Assembly (NCBI GenBank): GCA_016716465.1
Contig: JADJWH010000005.1
Location: 62,001 to 126,000, forward strand
DNA: 64,000 nt
Reading direction: 5' to 3'
Source: Gammaproteobacteria bacterium
Lineage (GTDB): Bacteria > Pseudomonadota > Gammaproteobacteria > SZUA-140
Part shown: positions 19,753 through 28,250 of the stretch, piece by piece
How positions within the stretch are numbered: the first letter of the stretch is position 1
Layout: each line of letters starts with the position of its first letter
Made by a program: the position numbers and the translations under genes
Notes under the pieces: model-generated
Databases searched by the model: none
Seen by the model: the letters and a program-made list of their open reading frames with translations, nothing else
Told to the model about the DNA's origin: nothing

Positions 19753-20895
19753 ATGCCGATACGCGTGGGCGTAGCGCGGGAGACCGTTCCCGGTGAGCGC
19801 CGGGTCGCCTTGGTGCCCGAGACGGTCGCCCGTCTGGTCAAGCAGGGCTTTGAGGTTCTGGTCGAGGCCGGCAGCGGGACGACGAGCTACTGCCCGGATC
19901 GGGCCTATACCGAGGCCGGCGGCCGCCTGGTGGCGGATGGCGCCGCGTTGTGCCGCGATGCGGAGGTGGTGGTCAAGGTCCAGGCGCCGACCACGGAAGA
20001 GATCGCGCAATACCGGCGCGGCCTGGTGCTGGTCAGCTATCTGCAGCCCCATCGCAACGACGAGACGATCCGGCGCCTGCGCGATCAGGGCGTGACGAGC
20101 TTCGCCATGGAACTGGTGCCGCGCATCACCCGGGCCCAGTCCATGGATGCGCTGTCCTCCCAGGGGACGGTCGCCGGCTACAAGGCGGCGCTAATCGCCG
20201 CGGACCTGTGCCCGCAGTTTTTCCCGATGCTGACCACCGCGGCGGGCACCATCCGGCCGGCCAAGGTCCTGGTCCTGGGCGCGGGTGTGGCGGGCCTGCA
20301 GGCGATCGCGACCGCGCGCCGCCTCGGTGCCGTGATCGAGGCCTATGATGTGCGCCGTGCCGCGCGCGAGCAGGTCGAGTCCCTGGGCGCCAAGTTTCTC
20401 CAGGTCGAACTCGACGCCGAGGCCGAAGGCGGTTACGCGCGCGAACTGACCGCCGAGGAGAAGGAGCGCGAACAGGTCCTGCTGCGGCGCGCCATTTGCC
20501 AGGCCGACGTCGTGATCACCACGGCGCAGATCCCGGGCCGCACCGCGCCGCAACTGATCGCCGCGGCGACCGTCGAGTCGATGAAGCCGGGTGCGGTGAT
20601 CCTCGATCTGGCGGCGGAAAGCGGCGGCAACTGCGCCGTGACACGTCCGGGGGAAAAATTCGAGCATCATGGCGTGACGGTCTATGGGCCGCTGAACGTG
20701 CCGAGCATGCTGCCGGTGCATGCCAGCGCGATGTATTCGAAGAACATCCAGAACTTCATGGGCCTGTTGCAGGGAGAGGGCGGCGTGCTCCATATCGACT
20801 GGGCGGACGAGATCCTGGCCATGAGCGCGGTCACGCACGATGGCGCGATCCGTCATGCGGCAACCCGTGAACGCATCGAGGGAGGCGCGAAATGA
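19753..20895 (+). CDS. pntAA: NAD(P) transhydrogenase subunit alpha part 1
   Basis: The 380-residue protein is the soluble NAD(H)-binding component (domain I) of proton-translocating transhydrogenase, the alanine-dehydrogenase-like part. It begins MPIRVGVARETVPGERRVAL and has the Rossmann loop VLGAGVAGLQA and the GRTAPQLI segment. The enzyme moves hydride between NADH and NADP+ driven by the proton gradient and feeds NADPH to biosynthesis. Its stop overlaps the pntAB start by 4 bases. Confidence 0.95.
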   Translation: MPIRVGVARETVPGERRVALVPETVARLVKQGFEVLVEAGSGTTSYCPDRAYTEAGGRLVADGAALCRDAEVVVKVQAPTTEEIAQYRRGLVLVSYLQPHRNDETIRRLRDQGVTSFAMELVPRITRAQSMDALSSQGTVAGYKAALIAADLCPQFFPMLTTAAGTIRPAKVLVLGAGVAGLQAIATARRLGAVIEAYDVRRAAREQVESLGAKFLQVELDAEAEGGYARELTAEEKEREQVLLRRAICQADVVITTAQIPGRTAPQLIAAATVESMKPGAVILDLAAESGGNCAVTRPGEKFEHHGVTVYGPLNVPSMLPVHASAMYSKNIQNFMGLLQGEGGVLHIDWADEILAMSAVTHDGAIRHAATRERIEGGAK

Positions 20896-21191
20896 TCGAG
20901 GGTATCTGGGCGGCGCTGTTCATCTTCCTGCTGGCGGCCTTCACCGGCTACGAGGTCATCAGCCGTGTGCCGGTCATTCTGCATACCCCGCTCATGTCCG
21001 GGTCGAACTTCATCCACGGCATCGTGCTGGTCGGCGCGATGGTCGCGCTGGGGCATGCGGATACCGTGCTCGAGCAGGCGATCGGTTTCATCGGGGTTCT
21101 GCTCGCCGCCCTGAACGCGGTCGGCGGTTATGTGGTGACCGAGCGCATGCTGGAGATGTTCGAGGCCAAGAAGAAAGGCAGGGGGGCCTGA
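20892..21191 (+). CDS. pntAB: NAD(P) transhydrogenase subunit alpha part 2
   Basis: This 99-residue membrane protein holds the three helices that in E. coli are fused to PntA. It begins MIEGIWAALFIFLLAAFTGYEV and contains the conserved TPLMSGSNFIHGIVLVGAM. Together with PntB it forms the proton channel in the inner membrane. The split alpha subunit is the arrangement of alphaproteobacteria and many gammaproteobacteria outside the enterics. Confidence 0.95.
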   Translation: MIEGIWAALFIFLLAAFTGYEVISRVPVILHTPLMSGSNFIHGIVLVGAMVALGHADTVLEQAIGFIGVLLAALNAVGGYVVTERMLEMFEAKKKGRGA

Positions 21192-21192
21192 C

Positions 21193-22563
21193 GTGGAGCA
21201 TCTGATCCAGGGGGCCTATTTCCTCACCGTTTTTCTGTTCGTCCTCGGCCTCAAGCGGATGAGCTCGCCGGCGACGGCGCGCAGCGGTATCAAATGGGCG
21301 GGCGTCGCCATGGGGCTCGCCATCGTCATTACCATGCTGACGCCGGGCCTGCACAACATCGGGCTGATGCTGGTGGCGATCCTGATCGGCGCGGGCGTCG
21401 CGTGGTATACCGGCGGCAAGGTCGCGATGACCGACATGCCGCAGATGGTCGCCATCTACAACGGCATGGGCGGCGGCGCCGCGGCCGCCATCGCCGCCGT
21501 CGAGCTGCTGCGCGGCGAGATGGACCAGACCGGCATGATCCTGCTCAGCGTGATCGGCGGCCTGATCGGTGCCGTGGCGTTCAGCGGCAGCATGATCGCC
21601 TTCGGCAAGCTGCAGGGCCTGATCAGCGGACGCCCGATCACCTTCCCGGCCCAGCATGCGCTCAATCTCGTGGTGCTGATGGTCTCGCTGCTGCTCGGCG
21701 CGACGCTGCTCGGCGGCGATCCGATCACGATCATGATCGTGCTGTTCTTCGTCGCCGCGCTGGCCTACGGCGTCCTGATGACCCTGCCGATCGGCGGCGC
21801 CGACATGCCGGTGGTGATCTCGCTCTACAACGCCCTGACCGGCATGGCCGTCGCGTTCGAAGGCTTCGCGCTAGGTAACGCGGCGATGATCGTGGCGGGC
21901 ACCGTGGTCGGCGCCGCCGGCACGCTGCTGACCCAGCTGATGGCCAAGGCGATGAACCGCCCGATCTCGAACGTCCTGTTCGGTGGATTCGGCAAGACCG
22001 TCGAAGGCGGGACAGGCGAGATCAAGGGCAGCCTAAAGCAGATCGAGACCGAAGACGCCGCGGTGATGATGCGCTATGCCTCCAAGGTGATCATCGTGCC
22101 CGGATACGGCATGGCGGTGGCGCAGGCACAGCACAAGATCCGTGAGTTGATGGACCTGCTCGAGGGACTGGGGGTTGAGGTGAAGTTCGCCATCCATCCG
22201 GTCGCGGGCCGCATGCCGGGTCATATGAACGTGCTGCTGGCCGAGGCCGGTGTGCCCTATGACCGGCTGCACGATCTGGAAGACATCAATGCGGAATTCA
22301 GTTCCGCCAACGTGGGTATTGTCATCGGCGCCAACGATGTGGTGAATCCCGCCGCGCGCACCGACGCCTCGAGCCCGATCTACGGTATGCCCATACTCAA
22401 CGTCGACAAGGCGGAGAACGTGCTGGTGATCAAGCGCGGCCAGGGTACCGGCTTCGCCGGCATCGAGAACCAGCTTTTCTACAAGGACAACGCCCGCATG
22501 CTGTACGGTGACGCCCAGGGCGTGGTGAGCGAACTGATCCAGCAGTTGAAGCAGCTGGGCTGA
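21193..22563 (+). CDS. pntB: NAD(P) transhydrogenase subunit beta
   Basis: The 456-residue protein starts with GTG at 21193, one base after the pntAB stop. The N-terminal half has several membrane helices (to about residue 260) and the C-terminal half is the NADP(H) domain, with VPGYGMAVAQAQ, HPVAGRMPGHMNVLLAEA and the GANDVVNPAA and KRGQGTGFAG loops. It completes the pntAA-pntAB-pntB operon. Confidence 0.97.
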   Translation: MEHLIQGAYFLTVFLFVLGLKRMSSPATARSGIKWAGVAMGLAIVITMLTPGLHNIGLMLVAILIGAGVAWYTGGKVAMTDMPQMVAIYNGMGGGAAAAIAAVELLRGEMDQTGMILLSVIGGLIGAVAFSGSMIAFGKLQGLISGRPITFPAQHALNLVVLMVSLLLGATLLGGDPITIMIVLFFVAALAYGVLMTLPIGGADMPVVISLYNALTGMAVAFEGFALGNAAMIVAGTVVGAAGTLLTQLMAKAMNRPISNVLFGGFGKTVEGGTGEIKGSLKQIETEDAAVMMRYASKVIIVPGYGMAVAQAQHKIRELMDLLEGLGVEVKFAIHPVAGRMPGHMNVLLAEAGVPYDRLHDLEDINAEFSSANVGIVIGANDVVNPAARTDASSPIYGMPILNVDKAENVLVIKRGQGTGFAGIENQLFYKDNARMLYGDAQGVVSELIQQLKQLG

Positions 22564-22594
22564 GCGCGGGCCCGGCACTCGCCGGTATCATCGT

Positions 22595-22864
22595 CTACGA
22601 ATCGTTCCCGGAGCCTTCTTGCCCGAGCGCGTGGCGGATGCGCACGGCCGCCGCGGGCGGCAAGTCCAGCTCCCCGGAGGCAAGCTGCTGCATTCGCATC
22701 ACCAGCGCGCGCGCCATGTCCCGAATGATGACAGTCTGGCGGCGATAGGTGCGGCACATCGAGCAGGCGCACAGATGCAGGCCGAGGGCCAGCCGTTCGC
22801 GCAGGGCGAGCGGACGGTCCATCGACAGCGATATCAGTTCACTCGCCTTGCGGCAGGAAATCAT
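22595..22864 (-). CDS. Small zinc-finger anti-sigma factor
   Basis: The 89-residue protein carries C4, H30, C34 and C37 (LGLHLCACSMCRTY), the H-x3-C-x2-C anti-sigma zinc motif. It has no clear membrane helix, so it is probably a soluble anti-sigma factor. Its ATG overlaps the stop of the sigma gene by 4 bases, which pairs the two. The stimulus that releases sigma cannot be inferred. The frame is open to 22948, deep inside the sigma gene, and that longer start is rejected. Confidence 0.82.
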   Translation of the reverse strand: MISCRKASELISLSMDRPLALRERLALGLHLCACSMCRTYRRQTVIIRDMARALVMRMQQLASGELDLPPAAAVRIRHALGQEGSGNDS

Positions 22865-23436
22865 GCGTCCCGGACCTCGGCCGTGTTGAACCAGTGTCGA
22901 TCGAGACACTCGCGCAGGCGCATGCGCGCCCGTGAGAGCATCACCCACATATTATTAGTAGTCGAAATCTCCAGAACCTTACACACGTCCTGGCTCGGCA
23001 GGTCGTTGATTTCGCGCAGGATGAACAGGTCCGCCAGGTGCGACGGCAGGTTGTGGATACAGGCGCGGAAGACGCGCCAGAAGTCCTGCGACTCGAGCGC
23101 ACCCTCCGGATTCGCCCAGGCCGCGGGCGGCTGGGCCCAATGACCCGAGGGCCCGAACAGGCCATCGACGAAGGCCGCGTCGTCCGCTTGCCCCTGTTCC
23201 GGGCGCGCGTTGGCCTGGCTGCGGAAATGATCGATCAGTTTGTGTTTCAGGATGCCGATCAGCCAGGTCTGTTCGGAGGACTGGCCGGAAAATCGCGCGC
23301 GGGCGCCGAGGGCGGCCAGGAAGGTCTCCTGTACCAGGTCCTCGGCCAGCGCCGCGTCCTGTGTGCGCAGCAGGGCGTAACGGTAGAGGACGTTGCCATG
23401 TCGTTCCACCCAGGTGGCGGGATCCGAGGTCGTCAC
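22861..23436 (-). CDS. ECF-type RNA polymerase sigma factor
   Basis: The 191-residue protein has sigma region 2 (about 15-85: LAEDLVQETFLAALGARARF, then TWLIGILKHKLIDHFR) and region 4 (about 125-180: LPSHLADLFILREINDLPSQ, with LSRARMRLRECL as the recognition part). A roughly 45-residue linker with GHWAQPPAAWANPEGAL resembles the sig70-famx1 group that travels with a small zinc protein. It starts 14 bases after pyrK, with no room for its own promoter there, so it may be transcribed with the pyrimidine genes. Confidence 0.9.
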   Translation of the reverse strand: MTTSDPATWVERHGNVLYRYALLRTQDAALAEDLVQETFLAALGARARFSGQSSEQTWLIGILKHKLIDHFRSQANARPEQGQADDAAFVDGLFGPSGHWAQPPAAWANPEGALESQDFWRVFRACIHNLPSHLADLFILREINDLPSQDVCKVLEISTTNNMWVMLSRARMRLRECLDRHWFNTAEVRDA

Positions 23437-23450
23437 GGTGGTGGCGCGGC

Positions 23451-24317
23451 CTAGAACACCACCGTGGCGGCGTCAAAGACCGGGCCGTCCACGCACACAC
23501 GCTTCATCGCCGGTCCGTCCGCGGTCAGGATGCGTACCGTGCAGCCGGCGCAGCCGCCCACCGCGCAGGCCATGAATTCTTCCAGCGAGACCTGGCACGG
23601 GAGGGCATAGTCACGCGCCAGCCGTGCGGTCGCCTCCAGCATCGGATGCGGGCCGCAGGCGAAGATCTCGACTTCCTCGCGTTGCGCCGGCGTCAGCGCG
23701 TCGAGCCAGCGGCGGGCGAGATCGGTGACGTAGCCGTGAAAGCAGCCGGGGTAGCCCTGGAGCGAGGCGAGCCGGCTCGGGATGCCCCAGTCGTCCATCA
23801 GCGGCATCGCGGCAATGGCCCCTTCCGGCATGCCGGGCACGAGGATCTGCGAGGGGCGGGTGGTGAACGGGAACGGCACCTCCGAACCCATCAACACCAG
23901 CGGCGAGTGGCCGCCGCCGCGACGCATCTCCTCCACCAGGAAGATCATCGGCGGGATGCCTACCCCGCCGCCGAGCAGCAGCGCGCGGGGGCGCTCCGGG
24001 CGCGGCGTGAAGGGACGGCCGATCGGACCGATCAGGCTGAGCCGTGTCCCGGATTCGTGGGCGGACAGCAGGCGCGTCCCAGCGCCGAAGACCCGGTAGA
24101 GCAGTTCGATCCAGCCCGCCCGGGCATCCGCGCGCATGATCGACAGCGGACGGCGCATCGGCAGCAGGGGGTTGCACGTGAGGTGAACGAAGCTGCCCGC
24201 GCGCGCGCGCTGCGCGATGCGCGGCGCCTGCAGGCGCAGGATGAATTGTTCTCCGGGGTGTGCCTGGTGGCTGAGGATCTCCGCCTCTTCGACCAGCAGT
24301 GTGTCTCGATGGGTCAT
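23451..24317 (-). CDS. pyrK: Dihydroorotate dehydrogenase electron transfer subunit (PyrK-like)
   Basis: The 288-residue protein has an FAD-binding ferredoxin-reductase domain (RPLSI at 56-60), an NAD-binding domain (GGGVGIPP at 116-123, FACGPHPML) and a C-terminal [2Fe-2S] site with C251, C256, C259 and C275 (CAVGGCAGC and CVDG). PyrK passes electrons from a class 1B PyrD to NAD+. No pyrD lies beside it here, so its partner must be elsewhere, or the protein serves another oxidoreductase. It follows pyrC by 16 bases. Confidence 0.85.
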   Translation of the reverse strand: MTHRDTLLVEEAEILSHQAHPGEQFILRLQAPRIAQRARAGSFVHLTCNPLLPMRRPLSIMRADARAGWIELLYRVFGAGTRLLSAHESGTRLSLIGPIGRPFTPRPERPRALLLGGGVGIPPMIFLVEEMRRGGGHSPLVLMGSEVPFPFTTRPSQILVPGMPEGAIAAMPLMDDWGIPSRLASLQGYPGCFHGYVTDLARRWLDALTPAQREEVEIFACGPHPMLEATARLARDYALPCQVSLEEFMACAVGGCAGCTVRILTADGPAMKRVCVDGPVFDAATVVF

Positions 24318-24333
24318 GGCGCTTGGTGCGGGA

Positions 24334-25614
24334 TCAAGATTTGTATTCGAAGACCGGCACGCCGCCGAGCAGGGTGTGGGTGACCCGCCCCTTGAGCTCC
24401 CAGTCCAGGAACGGCGTGTTGTGTCCCCGGCTGACCAGGCGGTCCCGGCTCAGCACCCAGTAGTGGTCCGGGTCGAAGACGCAGACGTCGGCCCGCCGCC
24501 CGGGTCCCAGGTCGCCGGCCTCGACGCCGAGGATGCGTGCCGGGCGCAGGGTCAGGCTCGCGATCATCTCGTTGATGGTCAACACACCGTCGTCGACCAG
24601 GCGCAGGCTGAGCGGCAACAGTGTCTCGAGGGCGGAGATGCCGGTCGCCGTTTCGCCGAACGGGGCCAGCTTGGCGTCCGCTTCGTGCGGTTGATGATCG
24701 GAGCAGATCGCGGCGATGGTCCCGCGTGACAGCCATTGGCGCAGGCCGTCGCGATCGCGCAGCGTGCGCAACGGAGGCATGACGTGGCACTGGCTGTCGA
24801 AATCGAGCACGTCGTTTTCCGTCAGGTGCAGGTGATGGGCGCTGACGTCCGCGGTGACCGGCAGCCCGTCGTGCTGCGCGCGCGCGATCATCTGCGCCGC
24901 CCGCGTCGTCGAGAGCAGCGAAAAATGGGTGCGTACGCCGATCTGCTCGACCAGGGCGAGGCAGGACGCCACCGCCACCGTCTCGGCCGCCGCCGGGATA
25001 CCCGCCAGTCCGAGACGGCCGGACACCGCGCCGTCATGCGCGGTGCCGTTGTTGGCCAGGTGTGGATCCTGCGCGTTGACGAACACGGTGAGATCGAAGG
25101 TGGCGGCATATTCCATCGCCCGGCTGAGGATCAGCGGATTGTCGAATGCGCAGAAGTCGTTGCTCACGCCGGTGCAGCCGGCCTGCCTGAGCGCCGCCAT
25201 CTCGCTCAGATGCCTGCCTTCCAGTCCGCGCGTCAAGGCGCCGAGTGGGAACACGCGGGCCTGGCCGGCGATCTCCGCGCGACGGATGATCAGCGAGGCG
25301 ACCGCCGGTGTGTCGACCGCCGGTGTCGTCGTGGGCGGACTGCACAGCGTCGTGACCCCGCCATGGGCGGCGGCGCGGGTCTCGCTCGCGATCGTGGCCT
25401 TGTGCTCCTGTCCCGGTTCGCGCAGGTGGGCGCGCAGGTCGACCAGGCCGGGGCAGACGACCCGGTTGGTGGCGTCGATGTCGATGTCGGCAGTGAAGCC
25501 GTCAGGGGCGCGGCCGAGCGCGACGACCTTCCCGTCCGCGATGAAGAGATCCTGGCGGCCGTCGACGTCGTTGGCGGGATCGATGACGCGGCCGCCGCTG
25601 ATCCGCACGCGCAT
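24334..25614 (-). CDS. Dihydroorotase-like protein, probably inactive (PyrC' type)
   Basis: The 426-residue protein belongs to type I dihydroorotases, but metal ligands are missing. The usual D-x-H-x-H appears as DLRAHLREPG, with Arg61 in place of the first His, and the usual HxED is VNAQD, with Asn at 180. The later VSAHHLHLTEN and SDHQPHEADAK motifs persist. In Pseudomonas an inactive PyrC' of this kind holds the PyrB dodecamer together, and a separate enzyme does the dihydroorotase step. The start overlaps the pyrB stop by one base, which fits that structural role. Confidence 0.88.
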   Translation of the reverse strand: MRVRISGGRVIDPANDVDGRQDLFIADGKVVALGRAPDGFTADIDIDATNRVVCPGLVDLRAHLREPGQEHKATIASETRAAAHGGVTTLCSPPTTTPAVDTPAVASLIIRRAEIAGQARVFPLGALTRGLEGRHLSEMAALRQAGCTGVSNDFCAFDNPLILSRAMEYAATFDLTVFVNAQDPHLANNGTAHDGAVSGRLGLAGIPAAAETVAVASCLALVEQIGVRTHFSLLSTTRAAQMIARAQHDGLPVTADVSAHHLHLTENDVLDFDSQCHVMPPLRTLRDRDGLRQWLSRGTIAAICSDHQPHEADAKLAPFGETATGISALETLLPLSLRLVDDGVLTINEMIASLTLRPARILGVEAGDLGPGRRADVCVFDPDHYWVLSRDRLVSRGHNTPFLDWELKGRVTHTLLGGVPVFEYKS

Positions 25615-26597
25615 CAGTGCAACTCCCTCGCGGGCAGGCTCGGCAGCCGCTGCATGGCCTTGGCCATGATCGCCATGCGTACCGCGGTGCCGTGCGCCAC
25701 CTGATTCAGGATCACCGAGCGGGGACCGTCGGCGACGGCGGAATCGATCTCCACACCGCGGTTGATCGGTCCGGGGTGCATGATGATCGCATCAGGTTTC
25801 GCGAGGTCGAGTCGCGCCTCGGTCAGGCCGTAGAGCTGGAAATATTCGTGTTCACTTGGCAGCAGCGCGCCGGTCATGCGTTCGTGCTGCAGCCGCAGCG
25901 TGATGATGACATCAATGTCGCGCAATCCGCTGCGCAGGTCGTGATGGACGTGCACACCCAGGGTGTGCGCCTCGAGCGGGATCAGGGTCTTGGGCCCGAT
26001 CACGCGGATCTCCTCCACCCCCAGCGTCGAAAGCGCGTGGATCTGCGAACGGGCCACGCGCGAGTGGAGGATATCGCCGACGATCGCGACACGCAGCTTG
26101 TAGAAATCGCCCTTGTGACGGCGGATGGTGAACATGTCCAGCATCGCCTGCGTCGGATGGGCGTGGCGGCCGTCACCGGCGTTGATCACGCTGACGTGGG
26201 GGGCGGCATGGCGCGCGATGAAATGGGCGGCCCCGCTCACGGCGTGGCGCACCACGAACATGTCGCACTGCATCGCCTCGAGGTTGCGCTGCGTGTCGAG
26301 CAGTGTCTCGCCCTTGGTCGTGGCGGAGGCATTGACGTTGATGTTGAGCACGTCGGCGGAGAGCCGCTTGGCGGCGAGCTCGAAGGTGGTGCGCGTGCGC
26401 GTGCTGGATTCAAAGAACAGATTGACGATGGTCTTGCCGCGCAGCAGCGGCACCTTCTTCACCGTCTGTTCGGTCACGGACGTGAACGATTCCGCGGCGT
26501 CGAGGATGTCGACCAGCATCTGTCGTTTCAGGCCTTCGATGGTGAGGAAATGGCGCAGCTGTCCGTCGTCGTCCAGCTGGATGTTCCGCTTGTCCAT
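25614..26597 (-). CDS. pyrB: Aspartate carbamoyltransferase catalytic chain
   Basis: The 327-residue enzyme has the carbamoyl-phosphate loop FFESSTRTRTTFE (Ser64-Thr70), and HPGPINRGVE and HPTQAMLDMFTI later. It joins carbamoyl phosphate and aspartate, the first committed step of pyrimidine synthesis. A longer N-terminus than in E. coli PyrB, the lack of pyrI beside it and the adjoining degenerate pyrC indicate the class A dodecameric complex. Confidence 0.96.
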   Translation of the reverse strand: MDKRNIQLDDDGQLRHFLTIEGLKRQMLVDILDAAESFTSVTEQTVKKVPLLRGKTIVNLFFESSTRTRTTFELAAKRLSADVLNINVNASATTKGETLLDTQRNLEAMQCDMFVVRHAVSGAAHFIARHAAPHVSVINAGDGRHAHPTQAMLDMFTIRRHKGDFYKLRVAIVGDILHSRVARSQIHALSTLGVEEIRVIGPKTLIPLEAHTLGVHVHHDLRSGLRDIDVIITLRLQHERMTGALLPSEHEYFQLYGLTEARLDLAKPDAIIMHPGPINRGVEIDSAVADGPRSVILNQVAHGTAVRMAIMAKAMQRLPSLPARELH

Positions 26598-26610
26598 CGG
26601 TCCTATCCCT

Positions 26611-27123
26611 TCATCGCGCGCCGCTGACCCGGCTCAGGCGCAGCGGCTGCGGTCCGTGCAGCTTGATGTGTTCGCCGGCGGCGAGATCGATCCGGGTGCC
26701 GACCACATCGGCCTGGATCGGCAGTTCGCGGCCGCCGCGGTCGACCAGCGCGGCGAGCAGGATGGAGGCCGGCCGGCCGTAATCGAACAGCTCGTTGAGG
26801 GCGGCCCGGATGGTACGGCCGGTATTCAGCACGTCGTCGACCAGGATCACATGGCGATCCTCGATGTTGACGGGCAGCAGCGAGGGTTTGACGGTCGGGT
26901 TCATGCCGACGCGGGTGAAGTCGTCACGGTAGAAGGAGATGTCGAGGGTGCCGAGCGGGTTTTCCAGGCCAAGCAGGCGGTGCAGACGCTGGGCGACCCA
27001 TACGCCCCCGGTATAGATGCCCACCATGAGGGGGTCGGTGATCCCCTGGCCGGCAAGCAGCGCGCGCAGGGCCGCGGCCATGTCGGCGATGAGCTGTTCC
27101 GGGTTGAGGGAGTCGATATCCAC
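26611..27123 (-). CDS. pyrR: PyrR bifunctional regulator / uracil phosphoribosyltransferase
   Basis: The 170-residue protein has the PRPP loop VILVDDVLNTGRTIRAAL and the PyrR-like N-terminus with YTGGVWVAQRL. PyrR senses UMP/PRPP and controls pyr transcripts in Gram-positives; in Pseudomonas-like operons it also precedes pyrB. No obvious anti-terminator leader was seen upstream, since ruvX ends only 33 bases before, so its regulatory role here is uncertain. Confidence 0.92.
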   Translation of the reverse strand: MDIDSLNPEQLIADMAAALRALLAGQGITDPLMVGIYTGGVWVAQRLHRLLGLENPLGTLDISFYRDDFTRVGMNPTVKPSLLPVNIEDRHVILVDDVLNTGRTIRAALNELFDYGRPASILLAALVDRGGRELPIQADVVGTRIDLAAGEHIKLHGPQPLRLSRVSGAR

Positions 27124-27156
27124 GCGGGTCTTACCGTCGTCGGGTGCCTAATCTTA

Positions 27157-27633
27157 CTATGATTCTTCCGCCGCGTCCCGGTGTGAAGCTGCATCCCGCG
27201 CCTGCTGGCTGAACCAGGTTTGCAGGATCAGATGCGCCGCCACCTCGTCCAGCTCGCGACGGCGGCGCGAACGCCGCGTGCCGGAATCGGTCGCGGACTC
27301 GCGCAGGAGCCGGCCGGCCTCGACCGTCGAGAGCCGTTCGTCCGCGAGATGCACGGGGAGCCGGTAGCGGCCTTCCAGACGGCGCGCGAAACGCCGCGCC
27401 GATTCGGTCATCGGCTGTTCCGTGCCGTCCATGTTGAGCGGGATGCCGACGACCAGCGCGGCGGGCCGCCAGGCCTCGATCAGCCGGGTGATAGCGTCCC
27501 AGTCGGGGTTTTCATTGCGGCTGGCAAGGGTTGCCAGCGGCGTGGAAGTGGCGGTCAGTTCCTGTCCGACGGCCACGCCGATCTGTTGGGTTCCATAATC
27601 GAATCCGAGCAGCGTGCGGCCGGATTCCGTCAT
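27157..27633 (-). CDS. ruvX: YqgF/RuvX family putative Holliday-junction-type nuclease
   Basis: The 158-residue protein has the RNase H-like core with LLGFDYGTQQIGVAVG (Asp12) and the conserved HLADERLSTVEAGRLL block. The family processes pre-16S rRNA 5' ends in E. coli. Its start overlaps the yqgE stop by 4 bases; the pair is a standard proteobacterial coupling. Confidence 0.94.
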   Translation of the reverse strand: MTESGRTLLGFDYGTQQIGVAVGQELTATSTPLATLASRNENPDWDAITRLIEAWRPAALVVGIPLNMDGTEQPMTESARRFARRLEGRYRLPVHLADERLSTVEAGRLLRESATDSGTRRSRRRRELDEVAAHLILQTWFSQQARDAASHRDAAEES

Positions 27634-28193
27634 GCGTGGCCGATGTGGCTGGAGATGCGGTTCAGATCCACGCCGGTGAGAGCGGCGGCCGCCTCCCAGC
27701 GCTGTTCATAGGGCACGTCGAAAAAGATGCGGTCATCGGCGGGGACGCTCAGCCAGGCATTCTCCCGCATTTCGCGTTCGAGCTGGCCGGGACCCCAGCC
27801 CGCGTAGCCGAGCGCCACCAGACACTGGTCCGGGCCCTCGCCCGCGGCGATGGCCTCCAGGATGTCGCGCGAGGAGGTTACCGCGATCTCGTCAGTCACC
27901 TTCAGGGTCGCCTCCCAGTCGCCGTGCGGCTTGTGAATCACGAAGCCACGTTCGCATTGCACCGGCCCGCCGAGGAAGATCGGCTGCTGGATGACGGCAT
28001 CGATGCGGGTCTCGATGTTCATCTGGCTGAGGACCTCGCCCAGGCTGATGTCGAGCGGCCGGTTCACCATGATCCCCATCGCCCCCTCCGCGGTGTGCTC
28101 GCACAGGTAGGTGACGCCATGAAAGAAATTGGGATCCTGCAGCGCGGGCATCGCGATCAGGAACTGGTCGATCATGTAGGTCGATTTGGCCAT
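27630..28193 (-). CDS. yqgE: YqgE/AlgH family protein (DUF179)
   Basis: The 187-residue protein shows the family pattern: DQFLIAMPALQDPNFFHG near the start, VTYLCEHTAEGAMGIMVN and LGYAGWGPGQLEREM. Known members (AlgH in Pseudomonas) are cytosolic and linked to alginate control, but the biochemical function is unknown. It is coupled to ruvX. Confidence 0.95.
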   Translation of the reverse strand: MAKSTYMIDQFLIAMPALQDPNFFHGVTYLCEHTAEGAMGIMVNRPLDISLGEVLSQMNIETRIDAVIQQPIFLGGPVQCERGFVIHKPHGDWEATLKVTDEIAVTSSRDILEAIAAGEGPDQCLVALGYAGWGPGQLEREMRENAWLSVPADDRIFFDVPYEQRWEAAAALTGVDLNRISSHIGHA

Positions 28194-28250
28194 GATGGTA
28201 TTAGTATCGGTCGAATGCGGGCGTGTTTACAAGTGATCGGGCAGCACCGT

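Noticed and set aside
26611..27633. A PyrR-controlled attenuator ahead of the pyr genes
   Set aside because: Only 33 bases separate ruvX and pyrR and no competing hairpins were seen there.
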